This document shows, piece by piece, positions 1 through 9,756 of a DNA stretch of 64,000 nucleotides. A program made the position numbers and the translations under genes. Within the stretch, counting starts at the first letter, position 1. The number at the start of each line of letters is the position of its first letter. The DNA is from Streptomyces sp. NBC_00286 (GTDB taxonomy: Bacteria; Actinomycetota; Actinomycetes; Streptomycetales; Streptomycetaceae): positions 2,852,001 through 2,916,000 of the forward strand of contig NZ_CP108054.1 of NCBI RefSeq assembly GCF_036173125.1, written 5' to 3'. The notes under the pieces are model-generated. The model made no database searches, was not told the origin of the DNA, and saw only the letters and a program-made list of their open reading frames with translations.

Positions 1-2912
1 GTGACCAGGAGGCAGAGCCCGGCGGCCGAGCCCCGGCCGACCCGGCCGCGCAGCTGGTGCAGCTGCGAGACGCCGAACCGGTCCGCGTCCATGATCACCA
101 TCACCGTGGCGTTCGGGACGTTCACACCCACCTCGATCACCGTCGTGGCGACCAGGACGTCCGTCTCGCCCGAGGCGAAGCGGCGCATCACGGCGTCCTT
201 GTCGTCCGGCTGCATACGGCCGTGCAGCACCTCGACCTTGAGCCCCTGGAGCGGGCCCTTGGCGAGCTGTTCGGCGACGTCCAGGACGGCGAGCGGCGGA
301 CGCTTCTCGGCCTCGTCCTCCGGGGACTTCTTCTTGGCCGAACCGGCCGAACCGTCCTCCTCGTCGCCAATGCGCGGGCAGACCACGTACGCCTGATGCC
401 CGTTGGACACCTCCTCCCGTACGCGCTCCCACGCGCGCGCCAGGAAGTGCGGTTTGTCGGCGGCGGGGACGACATGGCTGGCGATGGGTGAACGTCCGGC
501 GGGGAGCTGGTCGAGAACGGAGGTCTCCAGGTCACCGAAGACGGTCATCGCGACCGTACGCGGGATGGGTGTGGCCGTCATGACCAGCAGGTGGGGTGGC
601 TGCTTGCCCTTGCCGCGCAGGGCGTCCCGCTGCTCGACCCCGAACCGGTGCTGCTCGTCGACCACGACCAGGCCCAGGTCGTGGAACTGCACCTTGTCCT
701 CGATCAGCGCATGCGTGCCGATCACGATCCCCGCCTCGCCCGTGACGAGATCGAGCAGCGCCTGCCTTCGGGCGGCGGCACCCATGGAGCCGGTCAGCAG
801 CACCACCTTCGTGGCCTGCTCGGCCCCGCCCAGCATCCCTCCCTCGGCCAGCTCCCCCATCATCTCCGTGATCGACCGGTGGTGCTGCTGCGCGAGCACT
901 TCGGTGGGCGCGAGCATCGCGGCCTGTCCGCCCGCGTCTACGACGGCGAGCATGGCGCGCAGCGCCACCATGGTGTTGTGGGTCACTGTGAAGTTGTCGG
1001 TGACATACGCGTGACTCGGGTGGGCGACGCTGATGCACTGGACCGGCTTACACCCCACGTACTCGACGGCGCGGATCCCACGCCGGAACGTGTTGTATTT
1101 CGGCCGGGGGCGCATGCGGCCCGCTTTCCGGGCAAGCCGGAAGGGGACGAACTCCTCGGGCAAGGCAATCGACACGTTGAAGGCGGATTTCTTCGGCAGC
1201 ACCCTCGCCCGGCCTCCAAGCGACCGGACCAGCCAGGCAACGTCATCGGCCAGCTGCCTGGAGACCGAACAGAATGAGACGCTCATGCCTTGAGCGTCCA
1301 CCGTCCCATCCGTGTCCATCAGCCCCTGCAACACGGCAAGGCGGTCCTTGATCGACGTGTTCATGAAGACAGAGGGGAGAAACTTGTCGTGCGAGCTTGC
1401 CCCCCAAAGCCCCAGCGAACGCAGCACACCGATAACCGGATTCCTCCGTGTCCCGCCTTTCGGCCCGGACAGTCTGATGGTGTAGTCGCAGCGCGAGCCG
1501 GGCACCGGCACCAGCTCGCAATCCGGAACCACGGCGGAGCGCACAGCAGCAAGAATCTCTTCGTCGATCGTCGACACACGAAGGTTGTGTCGAAATGATC
1601 CATCGCCCAGAAGCAGTCCAAAAAGATAAGGATCCAGAGGCGGCATCGTGCCGTCGCTCAGGTCCACTGGCGTCGCTTCAGGCAGATACCACTTCGACGA
1701 GCCATTGGCCTTGTAGGTATCTGCTCTGATCTCCCGCGTGGTCAACACCTTCGGCGCCTGCCCCCGGTCCCAGGCACAACTGGTGCCCACGATCCACAGA
1801 TGCTCGTCATCGCATTCCACGGCGGTGTCGTCGGACAGAATCAACCGCCAAACGTCCCGCTGGCCCTGCGGGAAGACTCCGTCCACCAGGGCGATTTCTC
1901 CCGTGGGAGTCACCACCGCATCGCCCTCCGAGACGTCGCCCATTCTCTTGAATCCTGTGGGCGTCAGGACCAGGGAGTCGAGTGGCTGCGCCTTTCCGGA
2001 ACCCACCTCTCCCTGGAGCAGCCGGTGCATCGGGTGCTCGGTGGCGATGTCGTCGAAGATCTCCTTGGAGACCTTTCGCTGGCCTTCGGTGAGGGTGAAG
2101 GGGAGCTTGGCGTCGAAGGCGGTGAGCAGGCCGTCCGGGGTGGGTTTGCGGGGGACGGCCGGGAGTTGGGCGTCCGCGTGGCGACGGCGGGCCAGGGCTA
2201 CTTGGAGGACGAAGGCCTCGTCCCACTTGAGGCGGTCGCGGGCCTCTGTGTAGTCGGCCTTGGTGCGCGGCTGGTGGATCTTCAGGAGCGCTTCGGGGAG
2301 CGGGAGGAGATCTCGGTCGTCCCTGAGCGAGTCCGGCAGCGGGTCGACGGCTTCCTGGGCGCTGGGCAGCACGGTCTGGACGGACTTGCCGATCTTCCAG
2401 GACTCCAGCTTGGCGGTGGCGGGGTAGATCGGGATGAGCGATCCGGCCCACTTGTCGATGGCCTCTTCACCGTCTCCGCGCAGCAACTCGTAGGCGGGGT
2501 GGGCGAGTTGGAGTCGGCGGTTGAAGACGGAGACCTTGCCCGCGAACATCGCGCGCGTGCCCGGCAGGAGCTCCTTGTGCGGCTTGTGGACGCCCTTGCC
2601 GAAGAAGACCAGCTGGAGGCGGCCGCTGCCGTCCGTGATGGTCACTTCGAGGCGCTGGCCCTTCCCGCGGGGCGCCTTGGGCGAGGCGAAGGTGACCAGG
2701 CGGGCGTCGGCGACCTGGGCGACCACCGTGACGTGCTCGTCCATGGGCAGGTCGGCGAGGTGGGTGAGCTGCCCGCGCTCCTCATACCTGCGCGGATAGT
2801 GGTGCAGCAGGTCGCCGACGGTGTGCAGGCCTAGGTGCTCGGCCATCACCTTCGCGGTGGCGGGTCCGAGCACCTTCCTCAGTGGTTCCTCTAGCGCGGG
2901 CACGAGATCCAT
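1..2912 (-). CDS. recG: ATP-dependent DNA helicase RecG, interrupted by an intein (3' end beyond the window)
   Basis: RecG is a superfamily 2 helicase that remodels stalled forks and Holliday junctions. The N-terminal wedge/OB region is visible (residues 1 to about 250), followed by the Walker A motif GEVGSGK at residues 301-307. That motif is split after the lysine by 339 foreign residues and resumes with T-MVALRAM. Downstream are DEQH (motif II), TATPIPRT (motif III) and the QLRGRVGRG motif near the window edge. Without the intein, 631 residues are visible, so roughly 70-110 C-terminal residues lie outside the window. The ATG at 2912 is chosen because it opens the MDLVPALEEPLRKVLG start typical of the family; in-frame GTGs lie 4-5 codons upstream. 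The frame is open throughout, so the gene is not a pseudogene provided the intein splices. Confidence 0.96.
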   Translation of the reverse strand, partial: MDLVPALEEPLRKVLGPATAKVMAEHLGLHTVGDLLHHYPRRYEERGQLTHLADLPMDEHVTVVAQVADARLVTFASPKAPRGKGQRLEVTITDGSGRLQLVFFGKGVHKPHKELLPGTRAMFAGKVSVFNRRLQLAHPAYELLRGDGEEAIDKWAGSLIPIYPATAKLESWKIGKSVQTVLPSAQEAVDPLPDSLRDDRDLLPLPEALLKIHQPRTKADYTEARDRLKWDEAFVLQVALARRRHADAQLPAVPRKPTPDGLLTAFDAKLPFTLTEGQRKVSKEIFDDIATEHPMHRLLQGEVGSGKAQPLDSLVLTPTGFKRMGDVSEGDAVVTPTGEIALVDGVFPQGQRDVWRLILSDDTAVECDDEHLWIVGTSCAWDRGQAPKVLTTREIRADTYKANGSSKWYLPEATPVDLSDGTMPPLDPYLFGLLLGDGSFRHNLRVSTIDEEILAAVRSAVVPDCELVPVPGSRCDYTIRLSGPKGGTRRNPVIGVLRSLGLWGASSHDKFLPSVFMNTSIKDRLAVLQGLMDTDGTVDAQGMSVSFCSVSRQLADDVAWLVRSLGGRARVLPKKSAFNVSIALPEEFVPFRLARKAGRMRPRPKYNTFRRGIRAVEYVGCKPVQCISVAHPSHAYVTDNFTVTHNTMVALRAMLAVVDAGGQAAMLAPTEVLAQQHHRSITEMMGELAEGGMLGGAEQATKVVLLTGSMGAAARRQALLDLVTGEAGIVIGTHALIEDKVQFHDLGLVVVDEQHRFGVEQRDALRGKGKQPPHLLVMTATPIPRTVAMTVFGDLETSVLDQLPAGRSPIASHVVPAADKPHFLARAWERVREEVSNGHQAYVVCPRIGDEEDGSAGSAKKKSPEDEAEKRPPLAVLDVAEQLAKGPLQGLKVEVLHGRMQPDDKDAVMRRFASGETDVLVATTVIEVGVNVPNATVMVIMDADRFGVSQLHQLRGRVGRGSAAGLCLLV
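975..1991 (-). mobile_element. In-frame intein with LAGLIDADG homing-endonuclease domain, class 3 signature, inserted in the RecG Walker A motif
   Basis: The insert is 1017 bases (339 residues) and in frame. It lies between Lys307 of GEVGSGK and the following Thr. The N-terminal splicing block reads AQPLDSLVLTPTGFKRMGDV, so residue 1 is Ala. Block B contains DDEHLW (His64, Trp66), block F reads PVQCISVAHPSHAYVT (Cys319), and the C-terminus is TVTHN followed by extein Thr. Trp66, Cys319 and Thr337 fit the WCT triplet of class 3 inteins, which start splicing from the block F cysteine rather than residue 1. Two dodecapeptide motifs, LFGLLLGDG (123-131, Asp130) and LQGLMDTDG (221-229, Asp228), show an apparently intact DOD endonuclease. 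Codon use is visibly less GC-rich (GTT, TTT, CTT, AGA, TTG) than the flanking extein, consistent with horizontal acquisition. Confidence 0.93.
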
Positions 2913-3072
2913 TGCACACCACACCACTGACAATGCCGTATACGTCCCGGAATTCCGCTGGTCAGGCGGGTCCGTTCAGGCCTAGGATGGCGCGCTCCGG
3001 CCTTGTTCGCGGTCACCTCGCGGGACCGCCCGACCCCGCGCCGTCGCACGTCCCCCCACCGGCGCAGCGACG

Positions 3073-4917
3073 ATGGACTCTCAGATTTCGGATTCTCAGA
3101 ACTCCCAGGCATCTCAGCCACCCCATACGTTCCAGGTCGACCTGCGCGGACTTGTGGACCTGCTCTCCCACCATCTCTACTCCAGTCCCAAGGTCTACCT
3201 GCGCGAGTTGCTGCAGAACGCCGTGGACGCGATCACGGCCCGCCGCGCCGAGCAGCCGGAGGCGCCCGCACGGGTGCGTCTGTTCGCGGAGGACGGCGCG
3301 CTGCGCGTGGAGGACTCCGGGATCGGGCTCACCGAGGCGGATGTGCACAACCTCCTCGCGACGATCGGCCGCAGCTCCAAGCGGGACGACGGTCTTGAGT
3401 CGGCGCGCTCCGACTTCCTGGGGCAGTTCGGGATAGGCCTGCTGGCCTGTTTCGTGGTCGCCGAACGCATCCGGGTGGTCAGCCGCAGCGCGCGTACGCC
3501 CGAGGCACCGCCCGTCGAGTGGACGGCGACGGACGACGGCTCGTACCGGGTCCGTACGCTGCCTGATGAGGCCCGTACAGAGCCGGGCACGACCGTGCAT
3601 CTGGTGGCCCGCCCGGGCGCCGCCGAGTGGCTGTCCGGGGAGCGTGTGCTGGCGTTGGCCCGGGACTTCGGCTCGTTGCTGCCGTACGACGTACGGGTGG
3701 GCGACGAGGCCGTGACCGACCTTCCGGCGCCCTGGGACCGCTCTTACCCGTCTCCCGCCACCCGAAGGGTGGCCCTGGCGCGGCACTGCCACGACCAGTT
3801 CGGCTTCACACCGCTGGACTCCATCGACCTTGACGTGCCGCTCGCCGGGATCCGCGGAGTCGCGTACGTGCTGCCGTCCGCGGTCAGCCCCGCCCAGCGC
3901 GCCGGTCATCGTGTGCACCTGAAGGGCATGCTGCTCACCGCGCGGGCCGAACAACTGCTGCCCGACTGGGCGTTCTTCGTGCGCTGCGTAATCGACACGG
4001 ACAGTCTGCGGCCCACCGCGTCCAGGGAGTCGCTGTACGAGGACGAGACCCTGGCGGCCGTACGGGAGGCGCTGGGCGAGCGGATCCGGTCCTGGCTGAC
4101 CGGGCTCGCCGCGGGCGATCCGGAGCGGCTTGCGGCCTTCCTGTCCGTGCACCACCTGGGCGTCAAGTCCCTTGCGCGGCACGACAAGGAGATGCTGCGC
4201 ACGATGCTGCCGTGGCTGCCCTTCGAGACGAGCGACGGACGGCTGTCCCTGGAGGAGTTCGCGTCGCGGCACCCGGTGGTCCACTTCACGCGGACCGTGG
4301 AGGAGTTCCGGCAGGTCGCCCCGATCGCCTCCGCACAGGGCGTCGGGGTGATCAACGGCGGCTACACGTACGACAGTGAGCTCGTCGAGGCGCTGCCCTC
4401 GGTGCGCCCGGGAACGGTGGTCGCCGAGCTGGACGCCGACACGGTGACCGCCCACCTGGACGCGGTCGACCCGGCCGAGGAGCTGGCACTGTCCGGCTTC
4501 CTGGGGGCCGCGCGGGCGAAACTCGACCCCCTGGGGTGCGACGTCGTGCTGCGCGCCTTCCATCCCCTCTCCGTGCCGGCGCTGCACCTGGACGACCGGT
4601 CGGTGCGTCACGAACAGGCGCGCGCGGACGCCGAGGAACAGGCCGACGACCTGTGGGCGGGCATCCTCGGCTCTCTGCGCGGCAGCGCCCCACGCGCGCG
4701 GCTGGTGCTCAACCACCTCAACCCGCTCATCCGGAAGGTCAGTTCACTCGACGACCCGGAGTTGATCGGTACGGCCACGGAGTCCCTCTACGGGCAAGCC
4801 CTGCTGATGGCGCAGCGACCGCTGCGCCCCGCGGATTCGGCACTCCTGAACCGCGCGTTCATCGGCCTCCTGGAGTGGGCCACCCACAGCAACTCCCCCG
4901 AGGAGGGCGGCCGATGA
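3073..4917 (+). CDS. HSP90-family (HtpG-like) molecular chaperone
   Basis: This is a 614-residue cytoplasmic GHKL ATPase chaperone. The N-terminal ATP-binding domain has ELLQNAVDAI (Asn49/Asp52), VEDSGIGLTEADV (Asp81 and the first glycine box), TIGRSSKR and GQFGIGLLACFVV. The middle domain follows (for example PTASRESLYED near residue 320), with a short C-terminal region. The length is in the HtpG range, but the sequence is distant enough from classical HtpG that I call only the family. The TGA stop overlaps the ATG of the next gene (ATGA), so the two are translationally coupled. It is divergent from recG across 160 bases. The family binds client proteins; the client here is unknown, and the coupled TPR-like protein is an obvious candidate co-factor. 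Confidence 0.88.
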   Translation: MDSQISDSQNSQASQPPHTFQVDLRGLVDLLSHHLYSSPKVYLRELLQNAVDAITARRAEQPEAPARVRLFAEDGALRVEDSGIGLTEADVHNLLATIGRSSKRDDGLESARSDFLGQFGIGLLACFVVAERIRVVSRSARTPEAPPVEWTATDDGSYRVRTLPDEARTEPGTTVHLVARPGAAEWLSGERVLALARDFGSLLPYDVRVGDEAVTDLPAPWDRSYPSPATRRVALARHCHDQFGFTPLDSIDLDVPLAGIRGVAYVLPSAVSPAQRAGHRVHLKGMLLTARAEQLLPDWAFFVRCVIDTDSLRPTASRESLYEDETLAAVREALGERIRSWLTGLAAGDPERLAAFLSVHHLGVKSLARHDKEMLRTMLPWLPFETSDGRLSLEEFASRHPVVHFTRTVEEFRQVAPIASAQGVGVINGGYTYDSELVEALPSVRPGTVVAELDADTVTAHLDAVDPAEELALSGFLGAARAKLDPLGCDVVLRAFHPLSVPALHLDDRSVRHEQARADAEEQADDLWAGILGSLRGSAPRARLVLNHLNPLIRKVSSLDDPELIGTATESLYGQALLMAQRPLRPADSALLNRAFIGLLEWATHSNSPEEGGR

Positions 4918-7898
4918 GCGCGACCATGGACTTCGAGGCGCTGCGCCAGGCGATGGCCGAGAACTACGAGCGGCCGGAGGGCCCCGCCCGCAACGCGCGC
5001 GCGGAGCAGCTGCTCGCGGAGGCCGAGAAGCTGAACATCCCGCTCGCCGTGATCGAGGCGCTCGGGCACCAGCTGAAGGTCTACAACTACAGCTCCGAGA
5101 GCGACAAGATGTTCGTCCCCTTCGCGCGTCTGCTGCGCATGTGGGACGAACGGCCCGAGGACTTCGACGAGTACGAGACCCACTCGCTGCACTGGGTCTT
5201 CAAGTGGATGTCGGCCGGCATGCTGACCCAGCCGCACATACCGCTCGCCTCCATCGAGAAGTGGCTCGGCGAGATGGAGCACCGCTATCGCCTCGCCGGG
5301 CACTCCGAACGGGCCGTGCGCAGCGCCGAGTTCAGCGTGGCCGCGCACGTCGGGGACGTGGCACGTGCCGAGCGGGCGTTCGCGGCGTGGCTGGCCGCCG
5401 ACCGGGACAGCATGGCCGACTGCCACGCATGTGAGCTGCACGACCAGGGCTGGTGGCGGGCGCAGCGGGTCGAGGACGCCCGTGCGCTGGAGCTGTGGTC
5501 GCCGGTCCTGGAGGGCGAGTACACCTGCGCCCACGAGCCGCATGCGGCGCTGGCGTCCTCCTTGCTCCCGCTGCTGCGTCTTGGCCGCCTGGACCAGGCA
5601 CGCGCCCACCATCTGCGGGGCTTCCGGCTGGTGCGGCCCATGGAGAGCATGCGGAGCGCGTATGCCAACCATGTGGAGTTCTGTGCGCTCACCGGCAACG
5701 AAGCGCGCGGCCTGGAGCTGCTGGCGGAGCGTCCGGCGTACTTCACGGACTCCGGGGAGCCGCTCAGCAAGCTCGACTTCATGGCCGTGGTGGCCCTCCT
5801 GATGGACCGCGTCACCGAACTCGACAGGGGCGACCAGCCGGTGCCCGGCCCGGCCGGACGTAGCTGGACCGCACGCGAACTCGCCGCCCACGCGCGCGGG
5901 GAGGCACTTTCGCTGGCGGCCCGTTTCGATGAACGCAACGGCACGCCGTACGTCGGCACCCGCATCCGGGAGCGTATGAGCCGGCAGCCGCTGGTGGACC
6001 GGCTGCCCTTGGGCATACGGTTCCGGACCGTGACGGGTCCCCTGAGGCCCACGTCCGCCCCGACCGCCACGGAGACCGCCGCAGCCGCGCCCTCCGAGCC
6101 GGACCTGTCCGCACTGCTCGCCGAGGCCCGTCGGCTCTCGGCCTCGCTGCACCCGGGGTCCGTGGCGGCGTGGGCCGCGGTCGCCGAGGCGGCCGGTGAC
6201 AAGGAGCTGGCACCCCGGGATCGCGCGGAGATGACCGACCACCAGGCGATGGGCCTCGGTCCCGAGGGCGTGGAACTGTTCGCCCGCGCCGCCGAGTTGT
6301 ACACCGAGGCCGGCGACCCGGGCGAGGCCCTGGCGGCACGCGCGCGTGGAGCGTACGTACGGGCCCTCTCCGGGCGCACCGACGAGGCGCTGGCCGCGGT
6401 CTCGGAGCCGTACGAGCAAATGCTCGCCCTCCTCGCGGACGGCGGGACCGGCGTTCAGCAGGCCGCCTCCGTGCTGGTGGGGCGGGCCCGGATCCTGATG
6501 CAGCGGGTGCAGGAGGCGGCGGAGGAGCGCGAGAACGGCCTCTCCGGAGACGAGGGAGGCGAGGTAGACGAAGCGTTCGCCGCCGCGGAGTCCGCCGTGC
6601 GGGAGCTGCTGGCCCTCGCCGAGCCGCACACCGGGGACGACCTCCTGGTCGCCGCACGCGCCGCGGAGGCGCACGCCATGCTCGGGGAGGTCGCGGCGCA
6701 CGCCGGGGACGTGGAGAGGGCCACAGAGCTACTCACGCGGGCCTCGGAGGCGTTCGTGGCGGCCGGGCTGCCGTGGTTCGCGGTGGAGTACGAGGCCCGG
6801 CTCACCGGCATGGCACGCCACCTGGGTGATGCCGAGGCGGCGGAGCGGGCGGCCCGGGCGGCGCTGGAGCACGGTGGGCCGTACCTGGAGGCGACGGGCC
6901 ATGCCCAGCTGCACCTCCAACTGGCCGAAGTCCTGGGCGCCACCGGCCGGTTCGGGCCTGCTGCGGATCACGCACTGGAGGCGGCGTACTGGGCCGACGA
7001 GGGCGGCGAGGGGGCCACACTCGGCGCCTGGGCGCGGCATCAGCTCGGCGGCTTCCTGGTGAACCAGGGACGCTGGGCGGAGGCAGCGGAGGTACTGGAG
7101 TCGGCGCTGACCGAGCTGGCCGCGGAGACGCACGGCGAGGGTGCGCTCGTACAGACCCGGTGGTGGCTCGGCGACTGCCTCGCCGAGCTCGGAGAGCACC
7201 GCGAAGCTGCCGAGCACCTGCTCCAGGCCGCCGAGATCGCCCGGCACTGGCCCGAGCAGCGCGACCACGCCATGCTCGCGCACCTCGCAGCGGAGGCCCT
7301 GGGGAACGCCGGGCTGCCCGACCAGACGGAGCGCGCCTATGAGCGCGCCGGTGACCTGTGGCGCTCCCTCGGCAACGTCCACGGTCTGGTCCGCTCCCTG
7401 CGGGCGCGCGCGTGGGTCGCGGCACGCGAGGAGGGTTCCGGGCTCGACGCGGCACGGGAGTTGATGACGGCGGCGGTCCAGGAGTGCGAGGCCGCCGTAC
7501 CGGAGGACGACGCCGCGCGTGACCGGCTCATCGCCGAACTCGCCGATACGCACAGGCAGTTCGGTGACCTGATCGCCCGGTCCGTGACCGACGACGCCGA
7601 CGACGAGTCGATCAAGGCCGTGTTCGAGGAGTCCCTCGCCCACATCACACGGGCCATCACGGGCTTCGCCTCCCTGGGCGAGGCAGGCCTCCACAGTCGT
7701 ACGGGCGCCGAACTCGCCGCCGCCTGGCTGGAGGCCGACCTCGGGCGTCCCGAAGCGGCGGCGGCACGCGCGCGCGTGGTTCTCGCGGCATGCAAGGAAG
7801 CCGACACCACCACCGATGACGACGAAACGGTGGCGTCCCGACGGGCGCAGGCGGAGGAACTGCTGTACATGACGGGAACGGAGGACCAGGAGCCGTAG
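4914..7898 (+). CDS. Large alpha-helical, TPR-like repeat protein coupled to the HSP90 gene
   Basis: This 994-residue protein starts at the ATG at 4914, which overlaps the HSP90 stop; upstream in-frame codons lie inside the HSP90 gene. There is no signal peptide and no membrane segment. The sequence is rich in Ala, Glu, Leu and Arg, with repeated helical hairpins of TPR spacing. Examples are AERAFAAWLAADRDSMADC, ERATELLTRASEAFVAAGLPWFAVEY, GRWAEAAEVLESALTELAAET and DQTERAYERAGDLWRSLGNVHGLVRSLRARA. An Ala/Thr/Glu-rich linker near residues 380-400 separates an N-terminal helical domain from the C-terminal repeats. TPR domains often dock on HSP90, so a co-chaperone or client role is a reasonable inference, but no specific function is evident. 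Confidence 0.82.
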   Translation: MSATMDFEALRQAMAENYERPEGPARNARAEQLLAEAEKLNIPLAVIEALGHQLKVYNYSSESDKMFVPFARLLRMWDERPEDFDEYETHSLHWVFKWMSAGMLTQPHIPLASIEKWLGEMEHRYRLAGHSERAVRSAEFSVAAHVGDVARAERAFAAWLAADRDSMADCHACELHDQGWWRAQRVEDARALELWSPVLEGEYTCAHEPHAALASSLLPLLRLGRLDQARAHHLRGFRLVRPMESMRSAYANHVEFCALTGNEARGLELLAERPAYFTDSGEPLSKLDFMAVVALLMDRVTELDRGDQPVPGPAGRSWTARELAAHARGEALSLAARFDERNGTPYVGTRIRERMSRQPLVDRLPLGIRFRTVTGPLRPTSAPTATETAAAAPSEPDLSALLAEARRLSASLHPGSVAAWAAVAEAAGDKELAPRDRAEMTDHQAMGLGPEGVELFARAAELYTEAGDPGEALAARARGAYVRALSGRTDEALAAVSEPYEQMLALLADGGTGVQQAASVLVGRARILMQRVQEAAEERENGLSGDEGGEVDEAFAAAESAVRELLALAEPHTGDDLLVAARAAEAHAMLGEVAAHAGDVERATELLTRASEAFVAAGLPWFAVEYEARLTGMARHLGDAEAAERAARAALEHGGPYLEATGHAQLHLQLAEVLGATGRFGPAADHALEAAYWADEGGEGATLGAWARHQLGGFLVNQGRWAEAAEVLESALTELAAETHGEGALVQTRWWLGDCLAELGEHREAAEHLLQAAEIARHWPEQRDHAMLAHLAAEALGNAGLPDQTERAYERAGDLWRSLGNVHGLVRSLRARAWVAAREEGSGLDAARELMTAAVQECEAAVPEDDAARDRLIAELADTHRQFGDLIARSVTDDADDESIKAVFEESLAHITRAITGFASLGEAGLHSRTGAELAAAWLEADLGRPEAAAARARVVLAACKEADTTTDDDETVASRRAQAEELLYMTGTEDQEP

Positions 7899-7938
7899 AG
7901 CGCGCGGCCTGCCCATGCCCTCGGCTTCGGCTTCGGGG

Positions 7939-9756
7939 CTACTCCACGCCGATCAGCAGCAACGCGCCCTGCCGACCGCCCCGATACACCACCGTGTCGA
8001 CGGCCAGGTAGGACTCGCGTACCCGGGCTTCCAGGTGGGCCGCGATCGTGTCCGGAGCCTCGTCGCCCAGGACCAGGGTGACCATCTCGCCGCCCGCCGA
8101 GAGCATGCGGTCGAGGACGGTTTCGGCGGTGGCCGTGATGTCGGAGCCGATCACCGCGACGTCGCCCTCGATGAGGCCCAGGATGTCCCCGGCCTGGCAG
8201 ATGCCGGCACTGGTCCAGAACTCCCGTTCCGCGACGGCGAGTTCGGCGTAGCGGGTCGCCCCGGCCGCCGAGGTCATCGAGACGACGTCCTCGTCGAAGC
8301 GCCGCTCCGGCTCGTGCACGGCGAGCGCCGCGATCCCCTGCACCGCGGAACGCGTGGGAATCAGGGCGACCCGGACTCCGTCCGCGCGGACCTGCTCGGC
8401 CGCGGCGGCAGCCGTGTGCCGCAGCTCGGCGTCGTTGGGCAACAGCACCACCTCGCGCGCGTGGGCCCGCCGTATCGCCTCGACGAGCTCTCCGCTCGCG
8501 GGCGGCTCCTCCGGGCGCGCGAGAACGGTCGTCGCGCCGGCTTCGGTGTACAGCCCGGCCAGCCCCTCTCCGGGGACCACGGCCACGACCGCGCGCTGCA
8601 CCCGCTCACGGACCGGCCGCCCGGCGGCGCCCGCCATATGCGCGTCACCGGCCCCGAAGTGCGTGATCCGGATCCGGTACGGCCGCCCGGCCTCGACGCC
8701 CGCTTCCACGGCCGCGCCCGCGTCGTCGACGTGCACATGAACGTTCCACAGCCCGTCACCGCCGACCACGACAAGCGAGTCGCCCAGACTGTCGAGCCGC
8801 TCCCGCAGCCGGTCCACGGCGGCGTCCTCCGCCTCCAGGAGGTAGATCACCTCGAACGCGGGCCCACCCTCCTCCAAGGCCGGGGCCGGGTCCGCGCACT
8901 CCCCCACGTCGCCCAGCGGCTCCACGGGGGCGTCATCCACGCGCGCGTGCCCCATAAGAACCGGCACCGCCCCCGCAGCGCTGGGCGCCTCCCCCGTGAA
9001 CGTCTCGACCAGCGCCGCCAGTACGGCCACGAGCCCACGCCCGCCCGCGTCCACCACTCCGGCCCGCTTCAGGGCGCCCAACTGCCCCGGAGTCGCCGCC
9101 AGAGCGGCCCGCGCGCCCTCGTACGCCGCCCTCGCCACCGACCCGCAGTCGCCCTCGGCCCCGGACGCCGCGTCGGCGGCAGCCGAGGCGACCGTGAGCA
9201 CCGTGCCCTCCACGGGATGCGCGACGGCCTGCCGTGCAGAGTCGGCCGCCTGCCTGAGGGCGAGCCGCAACCCCTGGCCGTCGGCATGGGCTGTCTCGCT
9301 GGCGGCGGCCAGCACCTGCGCCATGCCCCGCAGCAGCTGCGCGAGAATCGTCCCGGAGTTCCCCCGGGCCCCGATGAGCGCGCCGTGCGCCATCGCCCGT
9401 ACCGCATCGGCGAGCGTCGGCCGCTCAGCCGCCCCCGCCGCCTCTTCACTAGAAGCGCTGTAGGCACCGGAGACACCGCCGGAGACACCGCTTGAAACAG
9501 CGGAGTGCGCCGCGAACACCGCCTCGACCGCCCCGGCCGCCGACTCCACGGTCAGATACAGATTGGTACCCGTGTCCCCGTCCGCGACCGGATAGACGTT
9601 GATCGCGTCGATCTCCTCGCGCGCGCGGCCGAGTGCCTCGAGCGCGAGTCCGCACCAGGCGCGCACCGCGAGAGCGTCCAATGCCCGCCCGTCTCCCACC
9701 GCCGCCCTCAACCGAGGCCCTTCGGGCCGCCCCTCCCTCTCTGGCACCTGCGGCAC
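7939..9756 (-). CDS. DAK2/DegV-type protein, fatty acid kinase FakA-like
   Basis: This 605-residue protein starts at the GTG at 9756, five bases after AAGGAGG (9762-9768). The N-terminal DhaL/DAK2 domain contains NVYPVADGDTGTNLYLT, the Asp cluster that binds Mg-ATP in dihydroxyacetone-kinase and FakA phosphotransferases, plus RGNSGTILAQLLRG. The C-terminal half (EVIYLLEAEDAAVDRLRERLDSLGDSLVVVGGDGLWNVHVHVDD and beyond) matches the conserved C-terminal part of the YloV/FakA family. Members phosphorylate fatty acids presented by FakB proteins; no fakB is adjacent. It is divergent from rpmB. In many bacteria this gene sits next to recG; here the HSP90/TPR pair lies between them on the opposite strand. 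Confidence 0.88.
   Translation of the reverse strand: MPQVPEREGRPEGPRLRAAVGDGRALDALAVRAWCGLALEALGRAREEIDAINVYPVADGDTGTNLYLTVESAAGAVEAVFAAHSAVSSGVSGGVSGAYSASSEEAAGAAERPTLADAVRAMAHGALIGARGNSGTILAQLLRGMAQVLAAASETAHADGQGLRLALRQAADSARQAVAHPVEGTVLTVASAAADAASGAEGDCGSVARAAYEGARAALAATPGQLGALKRAGVVDAGGRGLVAVLAALVETFTGEAPSAAGAVPVLMGHARVDDAPVEPLGDVGECADPAPALEEGGPAFEVIYLLEAEDAAVDRLRERLDSLGDSLVVVGGDGLWNVHVHVDDAGAAVEAGVEAGRPYRIRITHFGAGDAHMAGAAGRPVRERVQRAVVAVVPGEGLAGLYTEAGATTVLARPEEPPASGELVEAIRRAHAREVVLLPNDAELRHTAAAAAEQVRADGVRVALIPTRSAVQGIAALAVHEPERRFDEDVVSMTSAAGATRYAELAVAEREFWTSAGICQAGDILGLIEGDVAVIGSDITATAETVLDRMLSAGGEMVTLVLGDEAPDTIAAHLEARVRESYLAVDTVVYRGGRQGALLLIGVE

Noticed and set aside
975..1991. Initial impression that recG is broken or frameshifted in the middle
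   Set aside because: Codon-by-codon reading shows one uninterrupted frame; the foreign stretch has intein blocks and exact Walker A junctions.
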